Source: Microbacterium murale (GTDB lineage: Bacteria; Actinomycetota; Actinomycetes; Actinomycetales; Microbacteriaceae). From it: a stretch of DNA of 64,000 nucleotides. Shown here one piece after another: positions 55,986 to 64,000 of this stretch; the first letter of the stretch is position 1; each line of letters starts with the position of its first letter. Under the pieces are notes generated by a model, which saw only the letters and a program-made list of their open reading frames with translations, searched no databases and was not told where the DNA came from. Position numbers and translations under genes: made by a program. The stretch lies in NCBI RefSeq assembly GCF_030815955.1, contig NZ_JAUSXK010000001.1:1736001-1800000 (forward strand). The letters are read 5' to 3'.

Positions 55986-56674
55986 CGGCCGGCTCCCGAC
56001 GGGCGGTCGACCGTCACTGGGACGACGCGAAAAACCAGGTCGGTGCGCCCGATCGTCATGGTGGTGTCGGTGGGCAGCGGTGCCTCGCGCACCTTGGTGC
56101 CGTTGACCTTCGTGCCGTTCGTGGAGCCGAGATCGCGCATCATGGCGCGTTCGCCGTCCCAGAGGATCTCGACGTGCTTACGGCTGGAGCCGGCATCCGC
56201 GATCGCGATGTCGGCATCGCTGCCGCGTCCGATGACACTGCGCGCCTTGGTGATCGAGTGGCGATGCCCGTCGACGTCGACGACGGCCTGCCAGCTGACG
56301 CGCCCCTCGACGGTGCCGGAGTTCACGCGCACCGTCCCGGTGGCGACCTTCTCGTCCGCTTCGAGAGCGATCGAGACCGGTCCGGCGAAGCTGTAGCCCT
56401 GCGCCTTGGCGTGGGTGTTGATCAATGCGTGCAGCTCTTCTGTGAGCGCACCGCCGAGTCCCTGCATCCGTTCGAGATCGTCGGCGCTGAGACGCACGAC
56501 GTAGCTGTTCGGGGCGATGATGCGATCGCGACTGACGACCGCGGCCTTGATGTCGGCCTCGCGGCGGATCGCCGAGGCGATCTCCACCGGCTGAATGCCG
56601 CTGCGGAAGGTCTTGGCGAATGCGCCGTTGACGGCGCGCTCAAGACCCTTCTCAAAGCTGTCAAGTAGTCCCAC
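55982..56674 (-). CDS. fhaA: FhaA: DUF3662 plus FHA domain
   Basis: 230 residues from GTG 56674 with GAGGAG upstream. The N-terminal DUF3662 domain (MGLLDSFEKGLERAVNGAFA onward, about 1-125) is followed by an FHA domain (SVIGRGSDADIAIADAGSSRKHVEI and LGSTNGTKVNGTKV). In mycobacteria FhaA binds PknB and MviN/MurJ to limit peptidoglycan synthesis. The linker is much shorter than the mycobacterial one (527 residues). First gene of the operon that runs to pknB. Confidence 0.93.
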   Translation of the reverse strand: MGLLDSFEKGLERAVNGAFAKTFRSGIQPVEIASAIRREADIKAAVVSRDRIIAPNSYVVRLSADDLERMQGLGGALTEELHALINTHAKAQGYSFAGPVSIALEADEKVATGTVRVNSGTVEGRVSWQAVVDVDGHRHSITKARSVIGRGSDADIAIADAGSSRKHVEILWDGERAMMRDLGSTNGTKVNGTKVREAPLPTDTTMTIGRTDLVFRVVPVTVDRPSGAGR

Positions 56675-56870
56675 TGGGCTCCTCTGGCATGGCGGCGGTA
56701 GCAACATCGTAGCCAGGTGAACTGTATATGTGCCTCCCGAGGGCGTCTTGCGGCCGCCGACGAGCACGAGAATTGATTTGCGGCATGAGACTGTCGCTAC
56801 CTGCGACCTTCTCGTGCAGGAATACCATTCTCGCCGAATGGTGTCGGCTCAGCGTGGCTCGTCGAGCGAG

Positions 56871-56900
56871 TTAAGCGGCAGCGAAAGTGCATGATATCCT
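56871..56900 (+). promoter_or_regulatory. Candidate promoter of tRNA-Leu
   Basis: TTAAGC (56871-56876), 18-base spacer, TATCCT (56895-56900), about 33 bases before the tRNA. The rest of the 56675-56870 gap must also hold the fhaA promoter, with TACGAT near 56713 on the minus strand. Confidence 0.4.
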
Positions 56901-56932
56901 CGGGAAGTTGAGTTCTTCGGAACGAGACGCTC

Positions 56933-57015
56933 GCGCGAGTGGCGGAATGGTAGACGCGCTGGCTTCAGGTGCCAGTGTCCTTACGGGCGTGGGGGTTCAA
57001 GTCCCCCCTCGCGCA
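56933..57015 (+). tRNA. tRNA-Leu (CAG)
   Basis: 83-base class II tRNA with a long variable arm. Acceptor stem GCGCGAG/CTCGCGC, D-arm TGGCGGAATGG, anticodon loop TTCAGGT (anticodon CAG), T-arm GGGTTCAAGTCCC. CCA is not encoded. It follows fhaA divergently, the usual place. Confidence 0.97.
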
Positions 57016-57024
57016 CAGCGAGTG

Positions 57025-57063
57025 AAAGGCCCCAGACCTGGGATTCAGGCCTGGGGCCTTTTC
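57025..57063 (+). terminator. Terminator after tRNA-Leu
   Basis: AAAGGCCCCAG pairs with CTGGGGCCTTT, with an inner CCTG/CAGG extension, followed by TTTTCTT. Confidence 0.92.
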
Positions 57064-57218
57064 TTACACTGATACAGTTTTCGGCGAACGTGACACGATT
57101 CGAGGAGGTGAGCCCGATGCACACACAGTCCACTTTGGGCGCTCCTTCGAGTTCACGATCTCGCGACTGACGCAGCGGTCGCGCGGAGCGCTTTCAGCAC
57201 TCTTCGAAAGCGACGACC

Positions 57219-58157
57219 ATGAATCACTCCCCTCGCAACTCTTCTGCCACGCCCTCCGGCGCGGTCTCCGCACACGCCCACCGCACGGCTCTGGTTCTCG
57301 CAGGCGCGGGAGCTGCCGGTAACGCCTGGCAGCTCGGTCTCATCGCAGGCCTCGGCGATGTCGGAATCGATCTCACCGCGGTCGACCTGGTCATCGGGAC
57401 ATCGGCAGGATCCACGGTGGCCGCCCAGATCACAAGCGGAACTCGACCGTCCGACCTGTATGCCGCGATCGTTGCCGAAGACCCTCCGCCCGCTGCTCGC
57501 AGAACCGGACCGGGTCAGCACCGCGCTCCACGTGTCTCCGGTCCGGCGTATATGGAGTGGTCGGACGCAATCATCGCCTCTTCGAGGGATGCATCCGACA
57601 TGCGCCGCAGGTTCGCTGCGGCTGCGCTCGAACTGGACACGTCGGACGGAGTCGATGGTGCGCGCTGGCGCAGCATCGTCGAGGCCCGGCTTCCCACCAG
57701 CGAATGGCCACGACAGCGCGTGTTCATCACGGCGGTGGACGCTCACACGGCAGAACCGGTCGTGTTCGATCGCGACAGCGGAATCGAGCTGGTGGATGCC
57801 GTCGCCGCCAGCACCTCGCCGATGACGCCGTATCCCATCGGCGAGCACCGCTATCTCAACGGCGCTTATCGCCGCGGCTCGAACGCCGACCTCGCGGCCG
57901 GCTGCGCCCGGGTGCTCGTGCTCGAACCGTTCAGCGGCAGATCGCGGCAGCCGCTGGAGTGGGGGATCGATCTCGCAACCCAGGTCGACGAACTGCGCGC
58001 GGGCGGCAGCACGGTCGAGACGGTCTTTCCCGACGCCGGCTCCGGCGACGTGTTCAATGCCAATGCGCTGGATCCGTCGACGCGTCCGCCCGCAGCGCGT
58101 GGGGGCTATGCGCAGGGGCGCGCACTCGCAGGACGCCTCGCGGAGTTCGCTTCGTAG
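57219..58157 (+). CDS. Patatin-like phospholipase family protein, catalytic Asp replaced
   Basis: 312 residues. The oxyanion-hole motif LAGAGAAGNAWQLG and the nucleophile elbow GTSAG (Ser62) are intact. The catalytic Asp of the usual DGG/DGA motif is replaced: the region reads HRYLNGAYRRGSNADLA with Asn214. No signal peptide is visible. Patatins hydrolyse acyl esters of lipids using a Ser-Asp dyad, so this copy may be weak or inactive unless another acidic residue helps. It starts 156 bases after the tRNA terminator. Confidence 0.88.
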   Translation: MNHSPRNSSATPSGAVSAHAHRTALVLAGAGAAGNAWQLGLIAGLGDVGIDLTAVDLVIGTSAGSTVAAQITSGTRPSDLYAAIVAEDPPPAARRTGPGQHRAPRVSGPAYMEWSDAIIASSRDASDMRRRFAAAALELDTSDGVDGARWRSIVEARLPTSEWPRQRVFITAVDAHTAEPVVFDRDSGIELVDAVAASTSPMTPYPIGEHRYLNGAYRRGSNADLAAGCARVLVLEPFSGRSRQPLEWGIDLATQVDELRAGGSTVETVFPDAGSGDVFNANALDPSTRPPAARGGYAQGRALAGRLAEFAS

Positions 58158-58176
58158 ACCACCGGGCCGGTTCGGC

Positions 58177-59077
58177 TCACAAGCCGAGCCGGGCGAACGG
58201 GATGCCGCGCACGACACGTCGCCATGGATGCTCGCCCAGCGACCACAGCATCCGCTCTTCCGGATCCAGCGCGAGATCCTCGCAGCCGATCGGCAGCGGG
58301 ACGTCGCTGCGCTGTGGCGCGGTGCCATCGCCGTCCCACAGCGCCCCCGGCTGCAGGCCGCGCGACTGCGAGATGAAGCGTCGAGTGCCCCACTGCACGA
58401 CGCCCTGCATGCGCGCGATCTGCGGAGACGTCTCGGCGACCGACCCGAAGGAGCCGTCGACTTCGTCCGGAATCGTGAACTCGCCGATGCGTCCGAGCTT
58501 GTCGCCGCGGTACTCGCCGATGAGCACACGGGGCAGGGAAGCGCCGTCGGTGTCGAACACCCGACCCAGGAACGAGCATCGCAGCGGAACCGGGTGCACC
58601 TGGGTCCTGACCGCAGCCAATGCCACCGCACCGAAGCCGCGTCCTCGCGCTCCGACCACTCGTCGAGCCGCCGCGCCTCGCAGTCGCCGCGATTCGCTGA
58701 GGTCGAACTCCCAGATCCCCTGCCCTGTGGCGGCGACGAAGAGCCGATCGCCGAACCAGGCGAGACCGCCGGCGTGGATCTGAGCCGGAACGAGTTCGCC
58801 ATCCTCCCCCTCGATCGTGAGGGCGACATCGAGGTGCCGAGAGCGCTCCAGATCGATGAACGTCACGCGTGACGCGAGATGCGCACCCGTCTTGTCCCTT
58901 CGGAACCAACTGACGGCGAGCGTTCGCCGGCCCTGCCAGGTACCGAAGTCGATGCCCTGCGGGTACCACTTCGTCGTGTACGACCCGGGCAGTGAGCCAC
59001 TTCAACTCGACGACTCCGCGACGGCGGTGGCGCATCGGGCGCCACATCGACCCGAAGAGTCCAGAGAGTCCGAACAT
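58177..59077 (-). pseudogene. Conserved hypothetical protein (beta-rich) with an apparent 1-base frameshift
   Basis: Two frames must be joined. The first starts at ATG 59077 (MFGLSGLFGSMWRPMRHRRR, then GVVELKWLTAR). The second begins around 58990 with SYTTKWYPQGIDFGTWQGRR and runs to 58177, but has no start codon before GTG 58866. Deleting one base of the GGG run near 58986-58988 gives a continuous 299-residue protein. The repeated GLAWFGDRLFVAATGQGIWEFDL and ARMQGVVQW segments suggest a beta-propeller-like fold. Function unknown. The racemase gene ends five bases upstream. Confidence 0.65.
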
Positions 59078-59082
59078 CGCCG

Positions 59083-59775
59083 TCAGTCGCCCAGCGCGGC
59101 AGCCAGCGCGGCATCGACGTGAAGCGAGGTCGTGGGGTAGACCGGCACGGTGGCATCGCCCTCACTGATGAGCAGTTCGATCTCAGTGCAGCCCAGAATG
59201 ATGCCTTCGGCACCGCGATCGACGAGAGCCGCCATGATGCGCTGGTAGCGCTGCCGCGATTCCGGCCGCACGACGCCGTGCACGAGCTCGTCGTAGATCA
59301 CATCGTGCACGACTCGTCGTTCTTCCTCGTCGGGCACGATCGTACGGATGCCGTGTGCGGCCATCCGTTCGGCGTAGAACGGTCGCTCCATGGTGAATGC
59401 GGTGCCAAGAAGCCCGACTGTGCGCACCCCGGAGGGTCGGATCGCCTCGGCCGTGACGTCGACGATATGCAGGAAGGGGATGCTGACGGCATCCTGTATC
59501 TGCTCGGCGACCAGATGCATCGTGTTGGTGCACAGCACCAGCAGCTCCGCGCCCGCGTTCTCGAGGGCGAGGGCACGCCCGGCGAGCAGATGCCCGGCCG
59601 CATCCCAGTCGTCTCGTGCCTGCAGCGTCTCGATGTCGGCGAAGTCGAGCGAATCCAGCAGGATGCGAGCGGAACGGTGCCCGCCCAGGCGATCCCTGAC
59701 GCGCTCGTTCGCGAGCCGATACCACTCCAGCGACGACTCCCAGCTCATGCCGCCGAGCACCCCGATCGTCTTCAC
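59083..59775 (-). CDS. Aspartate/glutamate racemase family protein
   Basis: 230 residues from GTG 59775, with AAAGG seven bases upstream. GVLGGMSWESSLEWYRLANE is the N-terminal signature. Both catalytic cysteines are present: LLVLCTNTMHL and GIILGCTEIELL. These enzymes interconvert amino-acid enantiomers without a cofactor. The closest pattern is YgeA-like broad-spectrum racemase. It is followed by the frameshifted gene on the same strand. Confidence 0.92.
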   Translation of the reverse strand: MKTIGVLGGMSWESSLEWYRLANERVRDRLGGHRSARILLDSLDFADIETLQARDDWDAAGHLLAGRALALENAGAELLVLCTNTMHLVAEQIQDAVSIPFLHIVDVTAEAIRPSGVRTVGLLGTAFTMERPFYAERMAAHGIRTIVPDEEERRVVHDVIYDELVHGVVRPESRQRYQRIMAALVDRGAEGIILGCTEIELLISEGDATVPVYPTTSLHVDAALAAALGD

Positions 59776-59791
59776 GGCATCGCCTTTCGCA

Positions 59792-60394
59792 TCAGATCCA
59801 ACCTCGCTCTTCGGCCAGCAGAACTGCCTGCTGGCGGGTGGCGACGTGGAGCTTTCCCAGCACCGTCGAGACGTGGTTGCGCACGGTTCCCGGCGCGAGC
59901 GCCAGCGCCCGCGCGATCTGCCCGGTGGTCTCTCCGCGGCGACCCGCCCGGAGCACGTCGAGTTCTCGATCGGTGAGCGGACTGCGCTCATCGCTCAGCG
60001 CGTCGGCAGCGATCTCCGGATCCACGTAGCGCGCACCGGCCGCGACGCGCCTGATGACCGCCGCGACTTCGTTCGCGCCGCGCGATTTGGGCAGGAACCC
60101 CGCCACTCCCGATGCCAGCGCTCGCCGCAGCACCCCAGGCCTGGCATGCCGCGTCACGACGACGCAATGTATCGATGTCAGGCGTCGCAGACGCTCGGCG
60201 ACCTCGACCCCGTCGAGTCCCGGCATCTCCAGATCGAGCAGGCAGATGTCCGGCGTCAGTCGGATGGCCTCCGCGAGCGCTTCCTCTCCGTCGGCGCACT
60301 CGGCCACGACGTCGATGTCGTCCTCCAGGCGCAGCAGGGCGGCCAGCGCCGAACGGATCATCGCCTCATCATCGGCGAGCAGCACGCGGATCAT
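59792..60394 (-). CDS. LuxR/NarL-family response regulator (DesR-like)
   Basis: 200 residues. Receiver: DDE at 8-10, phosphoacceptor Asp54 in CLLDLEMPGLDG, and GFLPKSRGA with the conserved Lys. Output domain: LTDRELDVLRAGRRGETTGQIA and APGTVRNHVSTVLGKL. It overlaps the kinase gene by four bases (ATGA) and ends 16 bases before the racemase start. Confidence 0.94.
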   Translation of the reverse strand: MIRVLLADDEAMIRSALAALLRLEDDIDVVAECADGEEALAEAIRLTPDICLLDLEMPGLDGVEVAERLRRLTSIHCVVVTRHARPGVLRRALASGVAGFLPKSRGANEVAAVIRRVAAGARYVDPEIAADALSDERSPLTDRELDVLRAGRRGETTGQIARALALAPGTVRNHVSTVLGKLHVATRQQAVLLAEERGWI

Positions 60395-61611
60395 CGCGCC
60401 TCCTCCCCCGCGGCACTGGCCGGAACCGCGACCACGACTGCGAACTCCTGCTTGCCACGTTGCACCTCCAGCGTCCCGCCTGCTTCCGCAGCGCGCCGCC
60501 CGACTCCGTCGAGCCCGGAGCCGTCAACGGATGCCGCCGAATCGCCGGACGCGTCATTCACGATCTCGTACCTCCACGAATCTTCCTCCCTCTTCAGAGA
60601 GAGATGCGCCCACTTGCCGCCGCCGTGCCGCAGCACGTTCGTCGTCGTCTCACGGATGACGGGGCCCAGAACGGATGCCGGAGCGCTATCCGCGCCGGCA
60701 TCGACTGTCGCCTCTGCCGAGGTACCAGCCGCACGAAGCAGATCGACGGCGTTGGCGATCTCGTCGCTCAGCGGCACGGAGCGGAACCGCATCGCAAGGT
60801 CTCGCGTGCCCTGCTGTGCTTCCGCCACGCTGCCTCTTGCCGCGCGAAGCTGCTCGAGTGCAGCATCCGGATCCTTCGTCATGAGCCGCTCCGCGAGCTC
60901 GAGTTGGAGCGCGATGACCTGAAGATGATGTCCTTGCAGATCGTGCACGTCCGTCGCGACGCGAAGGCGTTCCTGCGTCGCGGCAAGACGGCTCTCCGAC
61001 GCGCGAGCCCGATCGAGCCGCACCAGCACATCCCACCACCACAGCGAGGTGACCGTCATGGCCGGCAGGATCAGCGAGAACGAGATGAGGGGACCGAAAC
61101 TGGTCGCCACACCGACGTCGGACATCCTGATATCGATCACTGCGAGGCCGATGAGCACCACAGTGGCGGCGAGCACCACCCGGAGGCGGACGCCCGACTG
61201 CCAGTTGAGAAGCATGAGCGACTGCAGCAGCGGCAGAACGCCGACGATCCACAGCCCGGAGACCATGCCGGCGGTGACCGCGTACGCCAGGGTGATCAGC
61301 AGCGGGAGCAGCTGCCGACGCCACAGCACCAACGGCGCGGCATCCGTGCGGTGACGGTAGTCGATCATCAGGGCGACGGTCGATCCCACCCAGGCCAGCC
61401 CGCCGAAGGCGACGGTGATGGCCGCCACGGGCGGGAGCGCGACGGATCCCCACACGACCAGCGTCGTCGCGAGCGCGATACCGAGTTCGAACAACAGCAG
61501 TGCCGCGACGGTATAGAACCAGGTTGCCGTGACGCCCCTGGCGAGGCGCAGGGAACTGTTCTGCGCCGCCGTCGGGGAACCGCTGGGAACGGGGGCGGAC
61601 GCACTGCTCAT
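60391..61611 (-). CDS. Two-component sensor histidine kinase (DesK-like)
   Basis: 406 residues from the ATG at 61611; TAATGT (61619-61624) seven bases upstream indicates a leaderless start. Six hydrophobic segments lie between about 25 and 180. The phosphoacceptor motif is ATDVHDLQGHHLQVIALQLEL (the DHDxxG-type histidine is in VHDLQGHH). The ATPase part has RETTTNVLRHGGG and GSGLDGVGRRAAEAGG. DesK-type kinases sense membrane state, which would suit the divergent membrane-protein gene at 61769. Confidence 0.93.
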   Translation of the reverse strand: MSSASAPVPSGSPTAAQNSSLRLARGVTATWFYTVAALLLFELGIALATTLVVWGSVALPPVAAITVAFGGLAWVGSTVALMIDYRHRTDAAPLVLWRRQLLPLLITLAYAVTAGMVSGLWIVGVLPLLQSLMLLNWQSGVRLRVVLAATVVLIGLAVIDIRMSDVGVATSFGPLISFSLILPAMTVTSLWWWDVLVRLDRARASESRLAATQERLRVATDVHDLQGHHLQVIALQLELAERLMTKDPDAALEQLRAARGSVAEAQQGTRDLAMRFRSVPLSDEIANAVDLLRAAGTSAEATVDAGADSAPASVLGPVIRETTTNVLRHGGGKWAHLSLKREEDSWRYEIVNDASGDSAASVDGSGLDGVGRRAAEAGGTLEVQRGKQEFAVVVAVPASAAGEEAR

Positions 61612-61768
61612 GTCGTCCACATTACGGCCATGACACATGTCACCCATCGGGGGTGTGAACACCCCGGAAACCGGTGACAGCGCGACACTTCTGCGTACCG
61701 GATGAAACCGATGGACTGGAATCATCGCCGGGGAGACGCCCCAGCAGTCGCACGGACAGGAACATCCC

Positions 61769-62326
61769 ATGAACCTCATCGAGACCTTCCAGAACCTGGT
61801 CGCTCAGGTGCCGGAGCTGGTGCAGCCGCTCATCGTCGCCCTGGCCGGTGCCGTGCCCTTCATCGAGGGCGAGGGCGCGGCGACCATCGGCATCATCGGC
61901 GGTATCCACCCTGTGATCGCCGCCGTGGCAGCCATCGCGGGCAACTTCCTCTGCGTGCTGGTGCTCGTGCTGCTCAGCTCCGGGGCGCGCAACGCGGTGG
62001 TCACCCGCAACCAGGAGCGCAAGGCGCGTCTGGCTGCCGCTGACGGCACGGCCGGCGGTGTCACCGTCGTAGAGGCGGAGGTCGACGGCGAGAGCAGCCG
62101 CAGTGCCGCCCGTAAGGCGAAGTTCCGGAATGCGCTCGACCGCTACGGTGTCCCCGGCGTCAGCCTGCTCGGTCCGCTCCTGCTGCCGACGCAGTTCACC
62201 GCGACGATGCTCGCAGCGACCGGTGTCAGCAAGGCACGCGTTCTGTTCTGGCAGGCCATCGCGATCATCGGATGGACGACCATCCTCTCGGTCTTCATCG
62301 GCAGCGTCGTTCACGCCGTGAGCTGA
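61769..62326 (+). CDS. Small multidrug export-type membrane protein (PF06695-like)
   Basis: 185 residues, four or five hydrophobic segments. PFIEGEGAATIGIIGGIHP (about 30-48) and GVPGVSLLGPLLLPTQFTATMLAATGVSKARVL are the conserved halves of the family, which shares the DedA-like re-entrant layout. AGGAACATCCC precedes the ATG. It is divergent from the DesK-like kinase gene (157-base gap) and is a candidate target. Transport activity is only inferred from the family name. Confidence 0.8.
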   Translation: MNLIETFQNLVAQVPELVQPLIVALAGAVPFIEGEGAATIGIIGGIHPVIAAVAAIAGNFLCVLVLVLLSSGARNAVVTRNQERKARLAAADGTAGGVTVVEAEVDGESSRSAARKAKFRNALDRYGVPGVSLLGPLLLPTQFTATMLAATGVSKARVLFWQAIAIIGWTTILSVFIGSVVHAVS

Positions 62327-62343
62327 TCGGACCGCGGGCTGAG

Positions 62344-62375
62344 TGGACGCGGCGCCCTGATCGGCGCCGCGTCCA
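62344..62375. terminator. Bidirectional hairpin between the membrane protein and carboxylate-amine ligase genes
   Basis: Perfect 12-bp GC-rich stem extended by one T-A pair, 6-base loop, between converging genes. Confidence 0.8.
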
Positions 62376-62414
62376 GCGCGCATCCGCTGGTCGCAGAAGG
62401 CGTCGAGCCGGGTC

Positions 62415-63491
62415 CTACGCGGCTGAAGCCCGCTCCTGCCCGACGAGCAGTGAGCGCAGACCGTCGATCCCGTTCGCGTCGAATGCCGCGCGCTGCCGGT
62501 CCGCACCCGTGCCGTCTCGCAGAGTCCTCATCAGTCGATCCTCGACGAAATCGAGGTCGCCGTTGGCTTGTAGAGCGGGAGCGAGCATCCGCAGCAGAAG
62601 CCGCACGAGCGCGCGTGCGGCGGTGACCCCGCCGGACAGGGGGTGAGTGAGGCGCGCGTCGAGGCCCTCTCGCGCTGCGATCCAGAGGGAGGTGTCGATG
62701 GTGTCCGTATCAATGGGCGCGGTCGGAGACGGTGCGGACAGCAGCAGTGCTCGGGTGAGAGATGCGAGCAGGAGGGCATCATCGACGGTGAGCTGGGCGT
62801 CGAAGACTCGCACTTCGACGGTGGGAAAGCGTTCCGAGATGCGCGCCATCCATGACAACGACGCGGCGTCGGGTACGCCGCCGCTGTCGATCAGCCGGTT
62901 CACCGTCGCTTCATAATGGCTCGCGTCCTGAAAGTGCGGCGGGGAGCCGAACGTCGGAAAACGACGCAGAAGTATGCTGCGCCAGCTGCGGAAGTTCGTG
63001 TCGCTCTCGTGCCAGTAGGGGGAGTTCGCCGACAGCGAGAGCAGAACGGGCAGCCAGGGGCGCAGCGCATTCATGGCCCGGATACGATCCTCAGCATCCG
63101 GGATCTCCACATGGATGTGCGTGCCGTTGACCTGATGCTCCCCGACGAGATCGCCCAGCCAGCGGCTGATGGTGGCATAGCGGGCGGATGGAGAGGTCGT
63201 CGCCGGTGCTCCTGTGCCGAACGGAGTGCCGCTGCTCGCACCGATCGCATCGTTGGCCCGTGCGAAGCCGGCGAGAGCGGCACGAGCATCACGGAGTTCC
63301 GTCCCGGCATCCGCCAGCGCCGTCACCGGCGATGTGGAGTACTCGACCTGGCAGGTCAGGAACTCGGCGGACACTGTCCCCGGTAGTGTTCCGGCCGCTA
63401 TGACCTCTCGCGCCGGTGGCCCGAGGGGCACCGGCGCGAGGGTCTTGCGATCGAGAAGGAAGTACTCCTCCTCTATGCCGAAGTACGTCAT
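62415..63491 (-). CDS. YbdK-type carboxylate-amine ligase (glutamate-cysteine ligase-like)
   Basis: 358 residues. GIEEEYFLLD (about 5-14) is the ATP/Mg2+-binding signature of GCS2-type ligases. GTHIHVEIPD (about 123) and LSANSPYWHESDTNFRSWR contain further active-site residues. The enzyme makes a gamma-glutamyl bond; actinobacterial members often have weak glutamate-cysteine ligase activity. The start ATG follows AGGCAC. The CsbD-like gene ends 30 bases upstream on the same strand. Confidence 0.9.
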   Translation of the reverse strand: MTYFGIEEEYFLLDRKTLAPVPLGPPAREVIAAGTLPGTVSAEFLTCQVEYSTSPVTALADAGTELRDARAALAGFARANDAIGASSGTPFGTGAPATTSPSARYATISRWLGDLVGEHQVNGTHIHVEIPDAEDRIRAMNALRPWLPVLLSLSANSPYWHESDTNFRSWRSILLRRFPTFGSPPHFQDASHYEATVNRLIDSGGVPDAASLSWMARISERFPTVEVRVFDAQLTVDDALLLASLTRALLLSAPSPTAPIDTDTIDTSLWIAAREGLDARLTHPLSGGVTAARALVRLLLRMLAPALQANGDLDFVEDRLMRTLRDGTGADRQRAAFDANGIDGLRSLLVGQERASAA

Positions 63492-63521
63492 GTGCCTGCG
63501 GCGATCACGTGGATGGCGGCA

Positions 63522-63695
63522 TCACTTGTCGAAGGCATCCTTGATGTCGTCGCCTGCCTGCTTCACGTCCGCTTTCGCCTGGTCGGCGCGCCCCTCGTTC
63601 TTGAGGCTGTCGTTGTTCGTGGCCTTCCCGGCAGCTTCCTTGATGTTGCCGATGGCCTCTTCAGCGGCGTGCTTCGCCTTGTCTCCAATACCCAT
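63522..63695 (-). CDS. CsbD-family stress protein
   Basis: 57 residues from the ATG at 63695 with AAAGGA eight bases upstream. MGIGDKAKHAAEEAIGNIKE, then AAGKATNNDSLKNEG and the KADVKQAGDDIKDAF ending give the conserved CsbD pattern of charged amphipathic helices. Members respond to general stress in Bacillus; the role is unknown. Confidence 0.92.
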   Translation of the reverse strand: MGIGDKAKHAAEEAIGNIKEAAGKATNNDSLKNEGRADQAKADVKQAGDDIKDAFDK

Positions 63696-64000
63696 CGATC
63701 CATTCCTTTCGTCGGGATCAGGTGATCCGTGTGATCGACTCTCACACCGGCATCGAGATTCGGCGACGGGGTTGACGGGCGCGGCGACGAGGGTTAGTGC
63801 TGGTCGCGCGGCGGGTTCGGCATCCGCGTATGGCGGGCGCGATCCCGCGGTTCGGGAGGGATGAGATGCCGGAGGTGGACTCCGTGCTGTGCATCCCATC
63901 TCGTCCCGAAACCTGCGATCCGCGCGGGATCATTTTCCCCAGAACCTTCATTGACCTCGTCTTGGATCCTCCTGGACGAGGTCACTCATCCTCCCCTAAT
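63696..64000. other. Intergenic region at the right edge
   Basis: 305 bases with no convincing gene. Short minus-strand frames (starts at 63951 and 63985) are Arg/Pro-rich and look like chance. A 10-bp inverted repeat lies at 63952-63984. The CsbD promoter is expected in the left third. Confidence 0.5.
63952..63984. repeat. 10-bp inverted repeat at the right edge
   Basis: TGACCTCGTC and GACGAGGTCA with a 13-base spacer. Candidate operator or hairpin; the relevant gene may be outside the window. Confidence 0.45.

Noticed and set aside
63742..63985. Short minus-strand frames at the right edge as genes
   Set aside because: Arg/Pro-rich, no conserved pattern, and ribosome-site spacing is poor or absent.

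Overview
The window is a high-GC actinobacterial chromosome segment centred on the replication origin. Gene content and order (DUF6049-trxB-trxA, parB-parA, rsmG-jag-yidC-yidD-rnpA-rpmH, dnaA-dnaN-recF-dciA-gyrB-gyrA-DUF3566, then ppiA, rhomboid, crgA, sortase, pknB-pknA-pbpA-rodA-pstP-fhaB-fhaA) and the protein sequences point to the family Microbacteriaceae, most likely Microbacterium. The genus is an inference from remembered protein similarity, not a search.

Layout. 1-9.3 kb: end of a surface protein with an LATTG sorting signal, a flavin-dependent oxidoreductase, a methyltransferase, the DUF6049 envelope protein, thioredoxin reductase and thioredoxin, and a sugar transporter. 9.4-13.3 kb: the ParAB segregation genes and an unusually long 1.3-kb non-coding stretch with four parS sites, plus one parS at the parA start and one between rsmG and jag. 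13.3-15.7 kb: membrane-insertase/RNase P cluster on the minus strand; jag is broken by an apparent 2-base insertion. 15.7-17.9 kb: oriC in two parts flanking dnaA, with DnaA boxes and an AT-rich element. 17.9-26 kb: dnaN, recF, dciA, gyrB, gyrA and a DUF3566 membrane protein. 26-30 kb: VIT1/CCC1-like protein, a two-component system with a DUF4097 protein, tRNA-Ile and tRNA-Ala. 30-44 kb: an accessory block with a LysR regulator and two aldo/keto reductases, a DAHP synthase preceded by an aromatic-rich leader peptide (a candidate attenuator), the ectABCD ectoine/5-hydroxyectoine operon (ectA with an apparent frameshift), a class V aminotransferase, an M24 peptidase, an amidohydrolase and small enzymes. 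44-57 kb: the conserved ppiA-to-fhaA cell-envelope and cell-division signalling block and tRNA-Leu. 57-64 kb: patatin-like protein, a frameshifted hypothetical gene, an Asp/Glu racemase, a DesK/DesR-like two-component pair with a small-multidrug-export-type membrane protein, a YbdK-type carboxylate-amine ligase and a CsbD-like stress protein.

How it works together. The origin core couples initiation (DnaA, DnaN, gyrase), segregation (ParAB/parS) and envelope growth (PknA/B, PstP, PbpA, RodA, FhaA/B, CrgA, YidC). The accessory block adds osmoprotection through ectoines and aromatic amino-acid entry. Many genes start with a TANNNT hexamer 6-7 bases before the start codon, as expected for leaderless mRNAs.

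Limits. Three genes (jag, ectA, and one at 58.2-59.1 kb) need 1-2-base corrections to read through. They may be genuine lesions or sequencing errors; the sequence alone cannot tell. All family names are by eye.
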